Positions 1-10,550 of a stretch of DNA of 64,000 bases are shown in pieces (position 1 is the first letter of the stretch; the number at the start of each line of letters is the position of its first letter). The notes beneath the pieces are model-generated. The model had not been told where the DNA came from. It made no database searches and was given only the letters and a program-made list of their open reading frames with translations. The stretch comes from Corallium rubrum. Taxonomy: Eukaryota > Cnidaria > Anthozoa > Scleralcyonacea > Coralliidae. Location: positions 28,501 to 92,500 of the forward strand of contig CAXIUP010000118.1 in NCBI GenBank assembly GCA_964035015.1, in the 5' to 3' direction. Made by a program: the position numbers and the translations under genes.

Positions 1-39
1 CTTGGTTATAAAAGACCTAGTAATGCAATCCGAAAGCAT

Positions 40-311
40 ATGATGGAGGATGAGAGGAGAAAAGTGATGCAGGAAGCAAGGCCTCAAAACGGGGCGTTGG
101 TCAAAAGTATGGTTTACCAGATAAATGAGCCAGGGATATATAGACTGATATTCTCCTCCAAACTACCTTCTGCAGAGAGGTTTAAGAATTGGGTATTTAA
201 AATTGTCCTACCATCTATAAGGAAAACTGGACAGTGCACTTCACCTAAGCTTATTGGAAACCAACTGTCACTGATGAATGAGACCGATCTACACTTTCAG
301 GTTATTAGATA
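40..311 (+). pseudogene. BRO-N/KilA-N-like N-terminal part of a split nuclease gene (Polinton A)
   Basis: The reading frame reads like a BRO-N domain. It has the I-Y-R-L-I-F-S-S segment, the S-A-E-R-F-K-N-W-V helix and the P-S-I-R-K-T-G-Q end, which is the usual BRO-N core (roughly residues 35-70). The upstream part lies outside or at the window edge. The frame then enters a transposon at 314 and stops at 366, so its last residues are transposon-encoded. The nuclease half resumes at 561, and the two halves were probably one BRO-N plus nuclease protein of the kind seen in invertebrate Polintons. BRO-N domains bind DNA; the exact role here is unknown. Confidence 0.6.
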
Positions 312-313
312 TA

Positions 314-560
314 CAGTACCGCTCAGAAATAACCTAACAGTGCGGTTGAGGTTGAAGTTAAGTTAAGCAATGATAGAAATGGTAATAAACTTTAGTAAAG
401 CACAATAAAATTATCTAGTAATACAGAAAACAGTCCATTTTTGATTTATAGTGATTTCGAGACAGTTTAACTAACACTGAACAGAGTTATATTATGATTA
501 AGCTGAGGTTAAACCTAGGTTTGACCTCGGTTTTTGTTAGGTTATTTCTGAGTGGTACTG
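314..560. mobile_element. 247-bp MITE with CAGTACC termini and TA target duplication
   Basis: The two ends are inverted copies of CAGTACC(A/G)CTCAGAAATAACCTAAC, and the element is flanked by TA on each side (312-313 and 561-562). CAGT-type termini and a TA duplication are hallmarks of the Tc1/mariner superfamily, so this is a non-autonomous derivative of that type. The interior has inverted runs related to the ggttgaggtt motif and no coding capacity. It interrupts the BRO-N/nuclease gene. A related end occurs at 63393. Confidence 0.8.
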
Positions 561-963
561 TATAAGAAGGTATCATCCAAATGTTATAATCATCCCAGGC
601 CTGGGAGAAAATCAGGATACCATACTAAAGAGAACTTCTAGTTGGAAGAAGGGATATAGAGGTGGACAACCTGACATTATTATTGGCAACCTAAATAAGG
701 ACTATACTAGGTTGGCTATAGAGTTGAAGACCCCGAATTGTATGGGGGCTCTCCCAAGCAGGCAGAAGGCGTTCATCAACGATCTGACTGATAACGGTTA
801 TAAGGTTCTACTGTCATGTGACTATGATGAGATACATAGATGCATTGATGGGTACATGGCAGGGGTGAGGATTAAGTGTAGATACTGTGGTAGGAAGTTC
901 TGTAATAAGTACACGCTTAAGAATCACTGTAAATATTTCCACAGGATTTCCCACACTTCATGA
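541..963 (+). pseudogene. PD-(D/E)XK (VRR-NUC-like) nuclease with C-terminal C2H2 zinc finger
   Basis: Gene sequence resumes at 561, after the MITE. The motif G-G-Q-P-D-I-I-I-G, then A-I-E-L-K-T-P, then S-R-Q-K-A-F and G-Y-K-V-L-L-S is the spacing of a VRR-NUC type PD-(D/E)XK nuclease (D, E-x-K, Q). It ends with one C2H2 finger, C-R-Y-C-G-(x)-F-(x)-L-(x)-H-(x4)-H. No ATG opens this half, which fits a C-terminal fragment of the gene starting near 40. It lies upstream of PolB, as accessory nucleases often do in Polintons. Confidence 0.65.
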
Positions 964-1093
964 GGCTTCTAATAAACCTGATGTACCCATCTGTCAGTTC
1001 CCGCTCCATATCAATTAGGTTGAAAACTTCATCAACCAGTTTTTCTATCTGTTCACGGATCCTTAGGATTTTTGCAGACATTACGTCTTCCAT
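917..1093 (-). CDS. Small acidic helical protein, unknown function
   Basis: A 58-codon frame starts at ATG (1093) and overlaps the 3' end of the convergent nuclease gene. It has no stop codons despite the heavy decay around it and encodes a charged, probably coiled-coil peptide (R-I-R-E-Q-I-E-K-L-V-D-E-V). It could be a small Polinton gene or a chance frame. I do not recognise a family. Confidence 0.35.
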   Translation of the reverse strand: MEDVMSAKILRIREQIEKLVDEVFNLIDMERELTDGYIRFIRSLMKCGKSCGNIYSDS

Positions 1094-1153
1094 ATAATTA
1101 CTATAGAAGATATAGAGCGTTTAAAATTATTTTATAAAAATATATAGCTATAG

Positions 1154-1266
1154 TATGTCGAGGACGGTCAAGAATATAAAACCACTTAAAGAAATAACAC
1201 CAGATGTGAGTATGCCAAGGACGGTCAAGAATATAAACCACTTAAAGAAATAACACCAGATATGGA
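1154..1266 (+). repeat. 57-bp tandem duplication over the PolB start
   Basis: Two adjacent copies (1154-1210 and 1211-1266) share the aggacggtcaagaatataaa core and both begin with an ATG. The second copy lacks one A in its A-run. Translation from either upstream ATG (1155 or 1212) therefore leaves the PolB frame soon after the second copy. The native PolB start probably lay in this block, and the ATG at 1262 is only the first one still in frame. Confidence 0.75.
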
Positions 1267-4200
1267 TAGTATGACTAGTAACAAGGCTAGATCAGTTGAC
1301 GATAAGCAGTTGTTCGCGAGTCGTAGAAAGGATCTGTATAATGAGCTGGGAGTTGTGGAGGCTAGGAGGGCTCTTAAGGGTTACACTAGAGGTTTTGAAA
1401 TTAGTATTCTAGACCGAGATGATCCTGAATCTGAGATAGATCAGACAAGAAGCCTAGTCTGCAGAGTACGTGAGACTGAGATGGAAGATATGGGCGGCAT
1501 AAAGTTTACGGAAATGTTGAAGATCCAACTAAGGAAGAGAGTATATAATAATGATGATAATGATTTCCTTTTTAAGGATGTCTACTTCGGAAGTAAAGCT
1601 GCCGTCGCCATAGACAAAAGTCAACTGCAGGATTTAACTATAGTTGGGGGTAAACATATGCTAAACATGTATGAGTCGTGGACCTCTGAAGGTAGTGGTT
1701 GGGTTATGAGTGGAATCCTTAACCACTATATTAACGTGGTAGACTATAAACCATTACAGGGTAGTAGTTACGTAGAACTGCCTATGGAATTGAGGAACTC
1801 TGCAAAGGGGTTGATAAATGTGGAGAATAGTGATAATGAGTGTTTCAGATGGTGCCATATTAGATATCTAAACCCGCAGAATAGGAACCCCCAGAGAATT
1901 AGGAAAACTGATAAAGTCTTACTACCGACCCTGGACTACACTGGTGTGAAACTCCCAGTTGGAAGTAGACAGTACAGTAAGATAGAAGCGCAGAACAGTA
2001 TACGCATAAATGTGTTTGGATATGAGGGTGGACAGGCTTACCCAATCTATGTGTCCAAGGAGAACCATGAACGCTGTATGAACCTACTGCTGATTGATAG
2101 TCATTATGTGCTGATTAAGGACTTTAATAAGTTCATGTACCGTAAGACCAAGCATAAGGAGAGAAAGCATTTCTGTATGCATTGCCTACAGTGCTTCAGC
2201 TCAGATGCTATACTGTCAGCCCATAGTGAGAACTGTATTGTGGTGAATGGTCAACAGGCTATAAAGATGCCTAAGGAGGGTGAGAACATACTCACATTCA
2301 TCAACCACCGTAAACAGCTTGAGGTACCCTTCGTGATATATGCCGACTTTGAAGCTGTGGTGGCACATAATAATACACCTAGTCCAGATGACAGGTTATC
2401 GTACACACAGGAGTACCAGAAACATATAGACTGTGGGTTTGCGTACAAGGTGGTATGTTGTGTTGATGATAGCTTTAGTAGATCGGTGAAGGTGTATAGG
2501 GGTGAGAAGGCTGTCTATAGATTTATGAAAAGGATGTTGAAGGAAGTCGCCTACTGCCAGAGTGTTAAGGAGAAATTATTCAACAAAGATATGATCATGA
2601 CTAAAGCTGAGATGGATGACTATGAAAAATCCACAGAGTGCCACATATGTAATAATAGTTATGTGGACTCAGATATAAGGGTCAGAGATCACTGTCACAT
2701 CACTGGGAAATACAGAGGGTCAGCCCACAGCAAATGTAATATGATCTACCGAATGACTGATAAGATACCAGTGATCTTCCACAACCTAAGGGGTTATGAC
2801 AGTCACTTCATAATACAGCAGATAGGTAAATTTGGAATGGATATAAATGTGATACCTAACAACATGGAGAAGTACATGTCATTCATGCTTGGTCGACATC
2901 TGGTGTTCATAGATAGCTTCCAGTTCATGTCCAGTGCTCTGGGACGACTTGCTGACAACTTACCAAGGGATAAATTCACGCTAACGTCTGAGGAGTTTAA
3001 GGGTAAGAAATTTGAGCTGATGACTCATAAGGGAGTGTATCCATATGACTACATGAGCAGCTTCGAAAAGTTTGAGGACACCTGCTTACCAACCAAGGAT
3101 GAGTTCTATAGCATCCTGAATGACGAGCACATTTCTGACGATGACTATACACATGCTCATAAGGTCTGGAGAACGTTCAGGCTGAGGAATATGGGAGAGT
3201 ACCATGACCTATACATGAAGTCAGATGTGCTGTTGCTGGCTGATGTTTTCGAGAACTTTAGGAAGACCTGCCTGCAGTACTATAAGCTAGACCCATGTCA
3301 CTACTTATCCAGTCCTGGGTTGTCTTGGGATGCAATGCTAAAAATGACTGGCGTGAAAATTGAACTGATGACTGATATCAATATGTTCCAGTTTATTGAA
3401 AAGGGTCTGAGGGGTGGTACGTCATATATCGCGAACAGGTATGGGGCGGCTAATAACAGGTACATGAAAAATTATGATAAGAAGCTGCCCAGTAAGTATC
3501 TTATGTACCTAGACGCGAATAACCTATATGGATGGGCCATGAGTCAGTACCTACCGACTGGTGGGTTTAAGTGGCTTGACACTGACACGGTGGACTTGAG
3601 TCAGTACGGTGATGAGTCTGACCGGGGTCTGATACTTGAGGTTGATCTGGAGTATCCGGATGAATTGCTTGAAAAACACAATGACTTTCCTCTGGCCCCG
3701 GAGAAGCTTAAAGTTGAATCGGATATGTTGTCAGACTACTGCCGCAACATAAAGGATAAGTATAACATCTCCATAGGAATAGTCCACAAACTGATCCCCA
3801 ACTTAATGGACAAGAGTAAGTATGTTTTACATTATAGGAACTTGCAGTTATACCTGGAACTAGGGATGAAGCTGAAGAAAATCCATAGAGTATTGGAATT
3901 TGATCAGTCCCCATGGCTGAAGAAGTATATTGACTACAACACACAGAAGAGGGCGCATGCGAGTAATGCGTTTGAGAAAGACTTCTTTAAACTTATGAAC
4001 AATAGCGTCTTCGGTAAGACTATGGAAAACCTTAGGAAGAGGGTGGACGTTAGACTTGTGACTGATCCAGGTAAACTACTGAAACTGGTGTCTAAGCCAA
4101 CATTCGTCAGCAGTAAGATATTCAATGAGAACCTGGTTGCCGTGCATAAAATTAAAGAATGTCTGACACTGAATAGACTTGCCTTCGTTGGAATGTGCAT

Positions 4201-4408
4201 ACTTGACATGTCTAAGACTTTGATGTATGACTTTCACTATAGATATATAAGAAATCTATATGGTTCTAAGGCTAAGCTGCTATTCACCGACACTGACAGT
4301 CTACTCTATGAGATCTCCGCTGGGGATATAGAGACTTCCACTCTGACTGTGACAAGTTTGACAATAGTGACTACCCAGTGGACTCTGAATATTACTCGGA
4401 GAAAATAA
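1262..4408 (+). pseudogene. polB: Protein-primed family B DNA polymerase (Polinton A), main part
   Basis: All catalytic blocks of a Polinton PolB are visible: Exo I Y-A-D-F-E-A (near residue 360), an endonuclease-VII-like Cys/His insert C-H-I-C-N ... R-D-H-C-H-I-T-G-K-Y-R-G (about 458-495), Exo II N-L-R-G-Y-D-S-H (508), Exo III K-S-D-V-L-L-L-A-D (652), Pol A D-A-N-N-L-Y-G-W (750), Pol B N-N-S-V-F-G-K (912) and Pol C F-T-D-T-D-S (1009). The enzyme copies the linear element from a terminal protein primer. The frame is lost near 4330, after Pol C, and a second one-base shift near 4404 joins it to the piece at 4425. The start is also damaged, so the gene is probably dead although its core is well kept. 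Confidence 0.9.
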
Positions 4409-4424
4409 GAAAGTCATAGGTAAG

Positions 4425-4796
4425 ATGAAGGATGAGACAGCCGGGACTCCCATCATAGAATTTGTCGGGCTGAAGAGTAAGATGTACTCTTACATGAAAG
4501 ATGATAATAGAGGGGATAGGAAGGCTAAGGGTATCAAGAAGGTTGTCATAAGGAAGGACATGAAACATCACGACTATAAAGATACGCTACTGGGGCAGAA
4601 GCAGCTCATGCATAAGATGAAAACTATAAGAAGTGTTAATCACCAGTTAGGCTCTTATGAAGTTAACAAAGTTTCGCTGAGCTGTTTTGATGATAAGAGG
4701 TACATACTTGATGATGGGGTGAGCAGTTATGCTTATGGACATAAGCTCATCAGGGTTTTTGGTGAGGTGTTTTACAATTGTGGATTTGCCTGGTAG
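4425..4796 (+). pseudogene. polB: C-terminal part of Polinton A PolB
   Basis: This frame begins with V-I-G-K-M-K-D-E and continues F-V-G-L-K-S-K-M-Y-S-Y, the thumb/C-terminal block that normally follows the T-D-T-D-S motif. Its last segment, L-S-C-F-D-D-K-R-Y-(I/L)-L, recurs at the end of the PolB remnant of Polinton B, so this is the true C-terminus. It is out of frame with the main part by single-base changes, probably loss of an A in an A-run near 4404. Confidence 0.8.
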
Positions 4797-5289
4797 TTGA
4801 AGTTATACTTCATAGAGTTTCTCACATTTGTGTGGGATTCAGTGAAGTGGATATATTTTAGGACATAAGCTTATCAGGTTCTATGACCTGACTGAGGGAA
4901 GGTGTGGGTCCGATGTTTTGTTGGGGGTTGGGAAAAGTGATGCAACCGACGACTTTACCATCAACTGGATCCATAGATCTGACTAGGGAGGTGTCTATGA
5001 ATTAGCCGTAAGGTATGGCTAAGTGATGTGACCTTCACCGTGACTAACACATAACCGGTCATACCTTCAACCTTTAGGATCCGGGGGTCTATGAATCACA
5101 TTGTGCCAGCACCTAGCTGATAGTCTGTACTAATGAATTTCGCCAAGTGTCTGACCAAGTGTCTGACCAAGAGGATCGTACTTCTCTATAACAATCACTA
5201 TGACTAATCCCCTCTAATAACTCCTGGGACTGGCGGGAGGGAGTAACCCTGAAGGCCTACGGCCTTCAGGTCCTATCCTATGCCAGAGC
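4797..5289. other. Non-coding stretch between PolB and the Helentron, with a perfect hairpin
   Basis: No convincing gene. A short echo of the PolB end (acataagctyatcagg at about 4738 and 4862) indicates a local duplication. A perfect 10-bp stem with a 3-base loop (cctgaaggcc, tac, ggccttcagg) lies at 5248-5270, about 20 bp beyond the last Helentron codon. It could be the 3' hairpin of that element, but no CTRR end follows within the expected distance. Confidence 0.5.
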
Positions 5290-5691
5290 CTATCCAAGGG
5301 AAAAATAGTGAAATTCTAGAGAGATGGTACAACCTCCTAATCGCTTATATGGAGCAAAATGAAGAAGTTTGTTGCTCATAGCGCTCTTAAAAAGTGTGCT
5401 CGTACCCCCATATTCTATACTACTATACACATGGTCTAAGAAGCTTCCAGAAGAAATAAACGTAGGTTTTGTCATAATCTGAGTGTAATTGAAACATTCC
5501 ATTAAAGACTTGAGTGGTTCAACCTGACTGTCATTGAAATAATTAATATTAAAGTCGCCAAGAACCATATCAACTGTATAACTATTAAGGATGTATTTCA
5601 AGCCATCTACATACTGTAAGATATTGGAGCCGTGCTTTCGATAGAGCAATAGGAAAGTTTGAATTTCTCGCGATTGGGTATTATTTATCAC
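5290..5691 (-). pseudogene. EEP (APE-like) endonuclease, C-terminal half, of the Helentron
   Basis: The motif V-L-G-D-F-N-I-N-Y-F is the EEP-family D-x-N metal site. It is followed by T-K-P-T-F-I-S-S-G-S-F-L-D-H-V-Y, matching the usual P-T-(x)n-S-(x)-L-D-H block. In Helentrons this domain is fused behind the helicase. It is out of frame with the N-terminal half at 5706-6152, and the C-terminal tail looks frameshifted. Confidence 0.75.
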
Positions 5692-5705
5692 AAACTTAAG
5701 TGCAT

Positions 5706-6152
5706 TTAAGGGAAGTATTCACACTCCCTTATTTCTATAGTATTTCTGGTGCAGAGTGCCATACTCGAGTATTTATCGGTAACGTGATCCTGACGGTACA
5801 GTTTAAAGAGATTGAGATTACGTATAATTTCAATGCCAGAATCATGAGGCAGAAGTTGTGTTTCAGTCAGAGCTATGATATCACTATTAAAAAGTTTTGA
5901 ATCAAATTTAATATCAATGCTGTGTTTTTTGAGAGATCTTACATTTAAAATCGATATGCTCAATACTGAGTTGTTAAAATCATTTTGCGATAAAATTGTT
6001 GAGGAAATGGTACTCTCATTTCGTAGTCGTGTATATTCTTCAGTAACTTTGGGATTTGCTTTAACATTTTTACCGGCAATTTGTCCCAAAATGTGAATAA
6101 CTTCTAAAGTAGTTGAACGGCTTAAGGCAACATGAATTTGTCCATAGTTCAA
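5706..6152 (-). pseudogene. Helicase C-terminus joined to EEP endonuclease N-terminus (Helentron)
   Basis: The start, N-Y-G-Q-I-H-V-A-L-S-R-S, is the last Pif1/RecD helicase motif (G-Q-x-Y-V-A-L-S-R). About 60 residues later comes I-L-N-V-R-S-L-K-K-H and S-D-I-I-A-L-T-E-T-Q-L, the first EEP blocks (N-x-R-S-L and T-E-T). This physical fusion of helicase to EEP nuclease is the strongest evidence that the element is a Helentron rather than a canonical Helitron. It overlaps the upstream helicase frame by four bases and is shifted relative to it. Confidence 0.8.
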
Positions 6153-6655
6153 GTTCTTTGTCTTCTTAACTCGGAACTGATAACAACATTTTCAAGAGTT
6201 AGACCTTGAACCTTGTGTACAGTACAAGCCCAAGAAAGTGCAACAGGAAATTGTACCCTTTGTATTTCTGGATTAGATGCTTTACCTGGTTTGATTTTAA
6301 TCTTTGTTAGTACAGGTTCAATAGGAACTACTTTGTGTTCTCTTGCAAAAGAATTAGCATAAGTGTTCATTAAGTTTTTACCAGCTTTTACACCATCAAA
6401 TTTTACATAGAGAACAGTTGGTTTTTGAGTATTTTGATTGACATCAATTCTAAACACAGTTTCCCATTTGTCCAGTAATAAGTCTATCTGAAATATTGAT
6501 ATTTGTTGTAAGCTAGCACGTTCTTTAATCAAAATTTCATAAGCAAGTCCACCTGTTTCAGACCGTCCTCTTGATAAAACTCTATCAATGTCTTGTTTAC
6601 TTACATTTGTTGGATATTGATCATTAGCCTTAAGAACAAATAAGGATCCATGCAT
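6149..6655 (-). pseudogene. Pif1-type helicase, C-terminal domain (Helentron)
   Basis: The frame carries the downstream RecA-like half of a Helitron helicase. Markers are M-H-G-S-L-F-V-L-K-A-N-D-Q-Y-P, a V-L-Y-V-K-F-D segment, and R-V-Q-F-P-V-A-L-S-W-A-C-T-V-H-K-V-Q-G-L-T-L, which is the motif with the conserved T-(I/V)-H-K-(x)-Q-G. It is one of four frames into which the helicase has decayed. Confidence 0.8.
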
Positions 6656-6757
6656 TTCTTCTAGTTTTCTCTTGTTATGTTCATGAACAGGAACATTTTC
6701 AGCCCAGCTATGAATAACATCTGATGGATAATTAGCATCTGATTGGGTTATTGATCT

Positions 6758-7033
6758 TCATTGGATAATTTCGATGTCATCATCAGTTCGGGAAGCTGTT
6801 CTTATCCTGTTCAGAAGTTCAGTAAATGGTTGATCATTTTTCTGTCTCATGATTTCAGAAAGTTCTATCATTTTGAAGACCTTCCATGGATGACATAGGT
6901 TATAAGCATCATTTTTGTAATTGTCAAAAACAGCTTTCTTACGTATTGGTGGGAGTTGGTATAGGTCACCTACGGCTATGATACTAATTCCGGCAAATAA
7001 AAGAGAATTGCGTGTACAAAAAATTTCTTTCAA
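6758..7033 (-). pseudogene. Pif1-type helicase, middle part (Helentron)
   Basis: It contains I-A-V-G-D-L-Y-Q-L-P-P-I, the Pif1/Helitron G-D-x-x-Q-L-P-P motif III, and then E-L-S-E-I-M-R-Q-K-N-D, the usual L-x-x-(I/N)-x-R-Q block. It joins the Walker A/B piece upstream after a frame break near 7035. Confidence 0.8.
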
Positions 7034-7036
7034 TCT

Positions 7037-7405
7037 TTAATGGATATGTAGTAAGGTCGTGTTTCCAACCATAGAAATTTCATCTATTATTATAAGTTTT
7101 AGGTCAGATAACGATAACCTAAATTGTGTTTTCTTTTGGTCTGACATTGCAGGTAGGTTATCACCGGCTATTTCTTTAGGAATTGAAAAACCAGTATTTA
7201 TTGTTGTTCCATCAATGTTTATTGCAGCCACACCTGTCGGAGCCAGTAAAAGAACAGTTGGTAGTTCAGTATTAATAGGAGGGTGTCTAAAAGTTTTAAC
7301 TGCTGTGTAATATATTGTTTTAATCAAGTGACTTTTTCCTGCACCTCCACCACCAGTTATAAAAGGATATATTGGTTTTACTTCAAGAGGTTTTAAGCTG
7401 TTCAT
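7037..7405 (-). pseudogene. Pif1-type helicase, ATPase N-terminal part (Helentron)
   Basis: Walker A is G-G-G-G-A-G-K-S-H-L-I. Next come L-L-A-P-T-G-V-A-A-I-N-I-D-G-T-T-I-N (motif Ia) and Walker B L-I-I-I-D-E-I-S-M-V-G. These are textbook Helitron helicase motifs for ATP-driven unwinding during rolling-circle transposition. The frame ends prematurely at 7037. Confidence 0.85.
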
Positions 7406-7410
7406 ATTTT

Positions 7411-8083
7411 TTATTGTATCTCGGCACCAGGCGAGAACTGTATCATATGCATGACGCTGTCTATGTTCAACGACCTTACAGATTGCCGTAGTAAATCATG
7501 AGAAATCTCTGCTGGTTGGTTGTAGGATGTCATCATTCCAGGAGAGGTGTGCTGATTAGATTGTGTGGTTGGATCAAGATGTGATGGTAATTGTTCATTA
7601 AATGACTCATTTGAAGTTGACTCGTCCTGCACTTCACCTCGCAAACCGGCATTTTCTTGATCATTAATTGAATCATATGAATGAATAATATTGCCCTGAT
7701 TACTTTTTAGTAGTTCAAGTGCCTCGCTAACAGCATCTGCATCAGGTTCAAATATTGCTCTGTTTTGCTCAACAATAGCTTGAACATCAGGTTCATAGAA
7801 TTTTGATGCATATGTTTGCTGAACCAAGAAGAATAGTTTCATCTCGCCATAGATAATAGAACATGACTAAATGATGGAAATAAGATACTGGTTCTTTTCT
7901 TTTGTTTGGTGTATGATATGTTATAACAGCCTTAACTTTCTTACATTTCATATATTCATTTGTGTTAATTAATTTTATTTTGTTGGGAAGACATTGTTTT
8001 GCAACTGTTGTTGGATGTTGTGATTCAATTAAATCATCTTGAAGAACATGTGGTTGAGAATCTCCAGTTTCACTAGAATCCAT
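7411..8083 (-). pseudogene. Rep-helicase linker of the Helentron
   Basis: Two overlapping frames (8083-7793 and 7842-7411) lie between the Rep and helicase domains and are shifted by one base near 7815. One contains Y-H-T-P-N-K-(x)-K-E-P-V-S-Y-F-H-H-L-V-M-F-Y-Y-L-W-R-D-E-T, resembling the conserved Helitron segment before the helicase with F-(x)-(x)-L-(x)-L-Y-(x)-(x)-W-R. The rest is low-complexity and polar. Confidence 0.6.
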
Positions 8084-8752
8084 TTTATAATCCTTATAGT
8101 AATATGCAGCAAATTCTGCCAGACATAAGTTGGCAACAGTAGGAATTGATACTGGTGTAATGCTGAATTATATTTGATTTATAGATATCAGTGCTTTCAT
8201 CTAGTTCATCAAGCTCATGCTGTCTTAGTAACACGTACTCTTTTTTCTGGGAAATCTGTACTGACAAAAACTGTTGCTGGAAATATTTTCCTTAACCAAA
8301 GTTCTGGCATTGATCTGTAGACACATTCTTGTGAACTCACTTCTCTTGTAGACAAAAAAGCAGCGCCAATTTTTTTCAAGCCATCCCATATTCATGTTGG
8401 AAGCTTTTGCTTGTTTTGCTGCATTTGCAATAGCCTGAGAACATTCCGTTTCATCTTTAGTAAAATATGAGCAGATATATGTTATGCATTTGTAATGATT
8501 AAATACAGGTTACAAATCAACATTTGCTGCGAATCCCTTAATACCAGCAACAAAGTAATTGTTAATAAAACAGCTGTCTATTGGCCCCTTAAGGTGCAAC
8601 TCAAAATCAGAATCTGATGAAATTGATAGAGCCCAGTAATATTCATCCTCAGTAATACCAATTGAATTAAGAATGTCTGCATCACTTAGAGTTGCATCAT
8701 CATTTGGCTTTGATGGGTTTAACACTTCATCTATTTTCTGTTTGACCAACAC
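8084..8752 (-). pseudogene. Rep C-terminal region with tyrosine motif, broken by a stop codon (Helentron)
   Basis: The frame 8752-8510 ends at a TAA where glutamine (CAA) would be expected. Read past it, the same frame continues with Y-I-C-S-Y-F-T-K-D-E-T-E-C-S, resembling the tyrosine block of Helitron Rep proteins. Before the stop are F-I-N-N-Y-F and G-I-K-G-F-A-A-N-V-D. A single C-to-T change explains the stop. Further decay runs down to about 8084. Confidence 0.65.
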
Positions 8753-8823
8753 GAGAACCTCTCTTCGCCTGTTTAGTATGTTACCTTTGATCTCCTCATC
8801 TAGATCTTTATTAAGAGGTTCTG

Positions 8824-9843
8824 CTACAATTGTTCTTGTAAAAAATTGACCAAAATTAAATCTACAACTAATATTTTCGTACTTTCTGCAGGTTTAGAAT
8901 GATTGTGCTTTTGATAAGTTTTGACTAATTCATGTAACCCTGGTTCTTTTTCCTTGTCTGGAACGTTGGTTTGTACATGCTTATCTATAAACTCAACATA
9001 AGCTTGTTTAGTGTCTGATGTACGTTTTGGGCAGTCAGAAGTCCATATCAATGCATGTAAATGAGGAGATTCTCTCATTTGAAATTCAATACGAAGTGCA
9101 TAATAGATTATTTTACCTACTGGGTTATTTTGACTAAGAAGAAGTTCAGTGAAAAATGTTTCAACTCTATGTTGAAAATGCTTCGCAACCACAACAGGAT
9201 TAAGATTTAGCATCGCACATCTTTCATTGTAAGATAAAGCTTCAATTTGCTCATCAGTCATGTTTTTGCCTTGCGTTCTAGCTATAATCTGAAACAACTC
9301 AAACCATCTAAGATCAGCACAAGGTAATGTCATAAACCATGTCGGAATCCCAAGTTGCTTAACCATGGCTACTACTTCATACATAAATTTTTGCCAGTAT
9401 TGTGGTGTGCCTGGAATTTGCCTTAAAAATAAATATGCCTGATCTTGACAAATTAAATTTTTTAGCTTGTTTACTTGTGATGCAGTGACAGGTTGGCCAT
9501 GGATTTTCTTTAAGGCTATATTAATACTGTCTGATACCTTTTTCTGTTCTATTATAAACTGTGCAAAGAAAACATATTCTGGATTCGTAGCAAACCTTCC
9601 ACTGCAATGTAAAAGTCGAGCATTAAAATACTTTACTGGTGATAATTTAATTTTTCTATCTTCGGTATACACAAACCGTCCTTTTGGAAACAACACTGGA
9701 AATGCTAGCTCTTCACATTTTTTATCAGTCATTAGCGATACAGGATGTCTATTTTCTCCAGGTGCAATATTGTATACTTCATTTCCTAATGAACAGTTTT
9801 GATTATTTTGTTGTATTCTAACTGGATAATCTGGTAATACAGA
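8824..9843 (-). pseudogene. Helitron_like_N HUH Rep domain (Helentron)
   Basis: This is the rolling-circle initiator domain. L-A-F-P-V-L-F-P-K-G-R-F and K-Y-F-N-A-R-L-L are typical Helitron_like_N blocks. G-I-P-T-W-F-M-T-L-P-C-A-D-L-R-W precedes the two-histidine metal site in R-E-S-P-H-L-H-A-L-I-W, and A-Y-V-E-F-I-D-K-H-V follows. The open frame begins upstream at 9960 inside Polinton B, so its first 39 codons are terminal-repeat sequence. True Helentron coding enters at 9843 and continues from the piece that stops at 19090. Confidence 0.85.
9838..9843. repeat. Left copy of the 6-bp target duplication of Polinton B (TACAGA)
   Basis: TACAGA directly precedes the AGTAGT terminus at 9844 and is repeated exactly after the opposite terminus at 19090-19095. 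Six-base duplications are diagnostic of Polinton integration. Confidence 0.9.
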
Positions 9844-10550
9844 AGTAGTATAGGACATGGGGGTTGCGGCACACCAGCCAAAAAGTCCAAAACAAATTTT
9901 CAAACAACTCATTTCAAAAGCCAGTTTATGATGAGTACCCAACTGATTTAGCCGTTTCAAAAAATAGGCCGTTTTGGGCCATTTTCAGGGTTCTTATATC
10001 CCCGTTTTCCGATTTTTCGAATTAAAAAACACCAAAAAAAAAATTTCTTAAACTTTCTCATTTTAAAAGCTATTCTACAACGGATATCCAACCGATTCGA
10101 GCGTTTCAGAAAATCGCGAATTTTCTAACCGTTTCTACAGAATTTTTATACCCTTCTTTTTTTTTTCCCCCCATTTTTTTTATCCCATCAGTGGTTCATA
10201 TAGCCTTTAAAACAAGAAAGTTTAAGAAATTTTTTTTTTTTGGCCATTTTCCAAAATTCTATCCCCTTCATTTTTCTATTCCCCCCCCCCCCCAATGTTC
10301 TCGTCCCACAGAAAATAAAAAAAACTTTTTAAAAACTGTTCGATTTTCAATACGGCTGAGAGTTGGGTACTCATCATAAACTGGCTTTTGAAATGAGTTG
10401 TTGTTTGAAATTTTTTTGGACTTTATGACTAGTTTGCCGGAACCCCCATATCCTATACTACTATTAGTAGATGGCCTATACCTCCCCGTTTTTGTTTCCC
10501 GGTTTCTGCTCTACTTTTGTTTTATATTGGTACATATGTTTTCCCACAGT
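9844..10550. repeat. Left terminal inverted repeat of Polinton B, with its own internal palindrome
   Basis: The outer 619 bp (9844-10462) is itself bounded by inverted arms of about 110 bp: agtagtataggacatggggg at the start and its complement at the end. It therefore looks like a stand-alone MITE. The next 85 bp begin AGTAGATGGCC, a second Polinton-like terminus, and also occur inverted at the far end (18425-18504). The stretch has long A/T runs and a 12-base C run near 10280, and no gene. Confidence 0.8.

Noticed and set aside
9844..9960. Start of the Helentron Rep frame inside Polinton B
   Set aside because: Those codons are terminal-repeat sequence; Helentron coding begins at the TACAGA duplication.
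10191..10379. Short frame within the Polinton B terminal repeat
   Set aside because: Low-complexity read-through in a repeat with homopolymers and no counterpart function.
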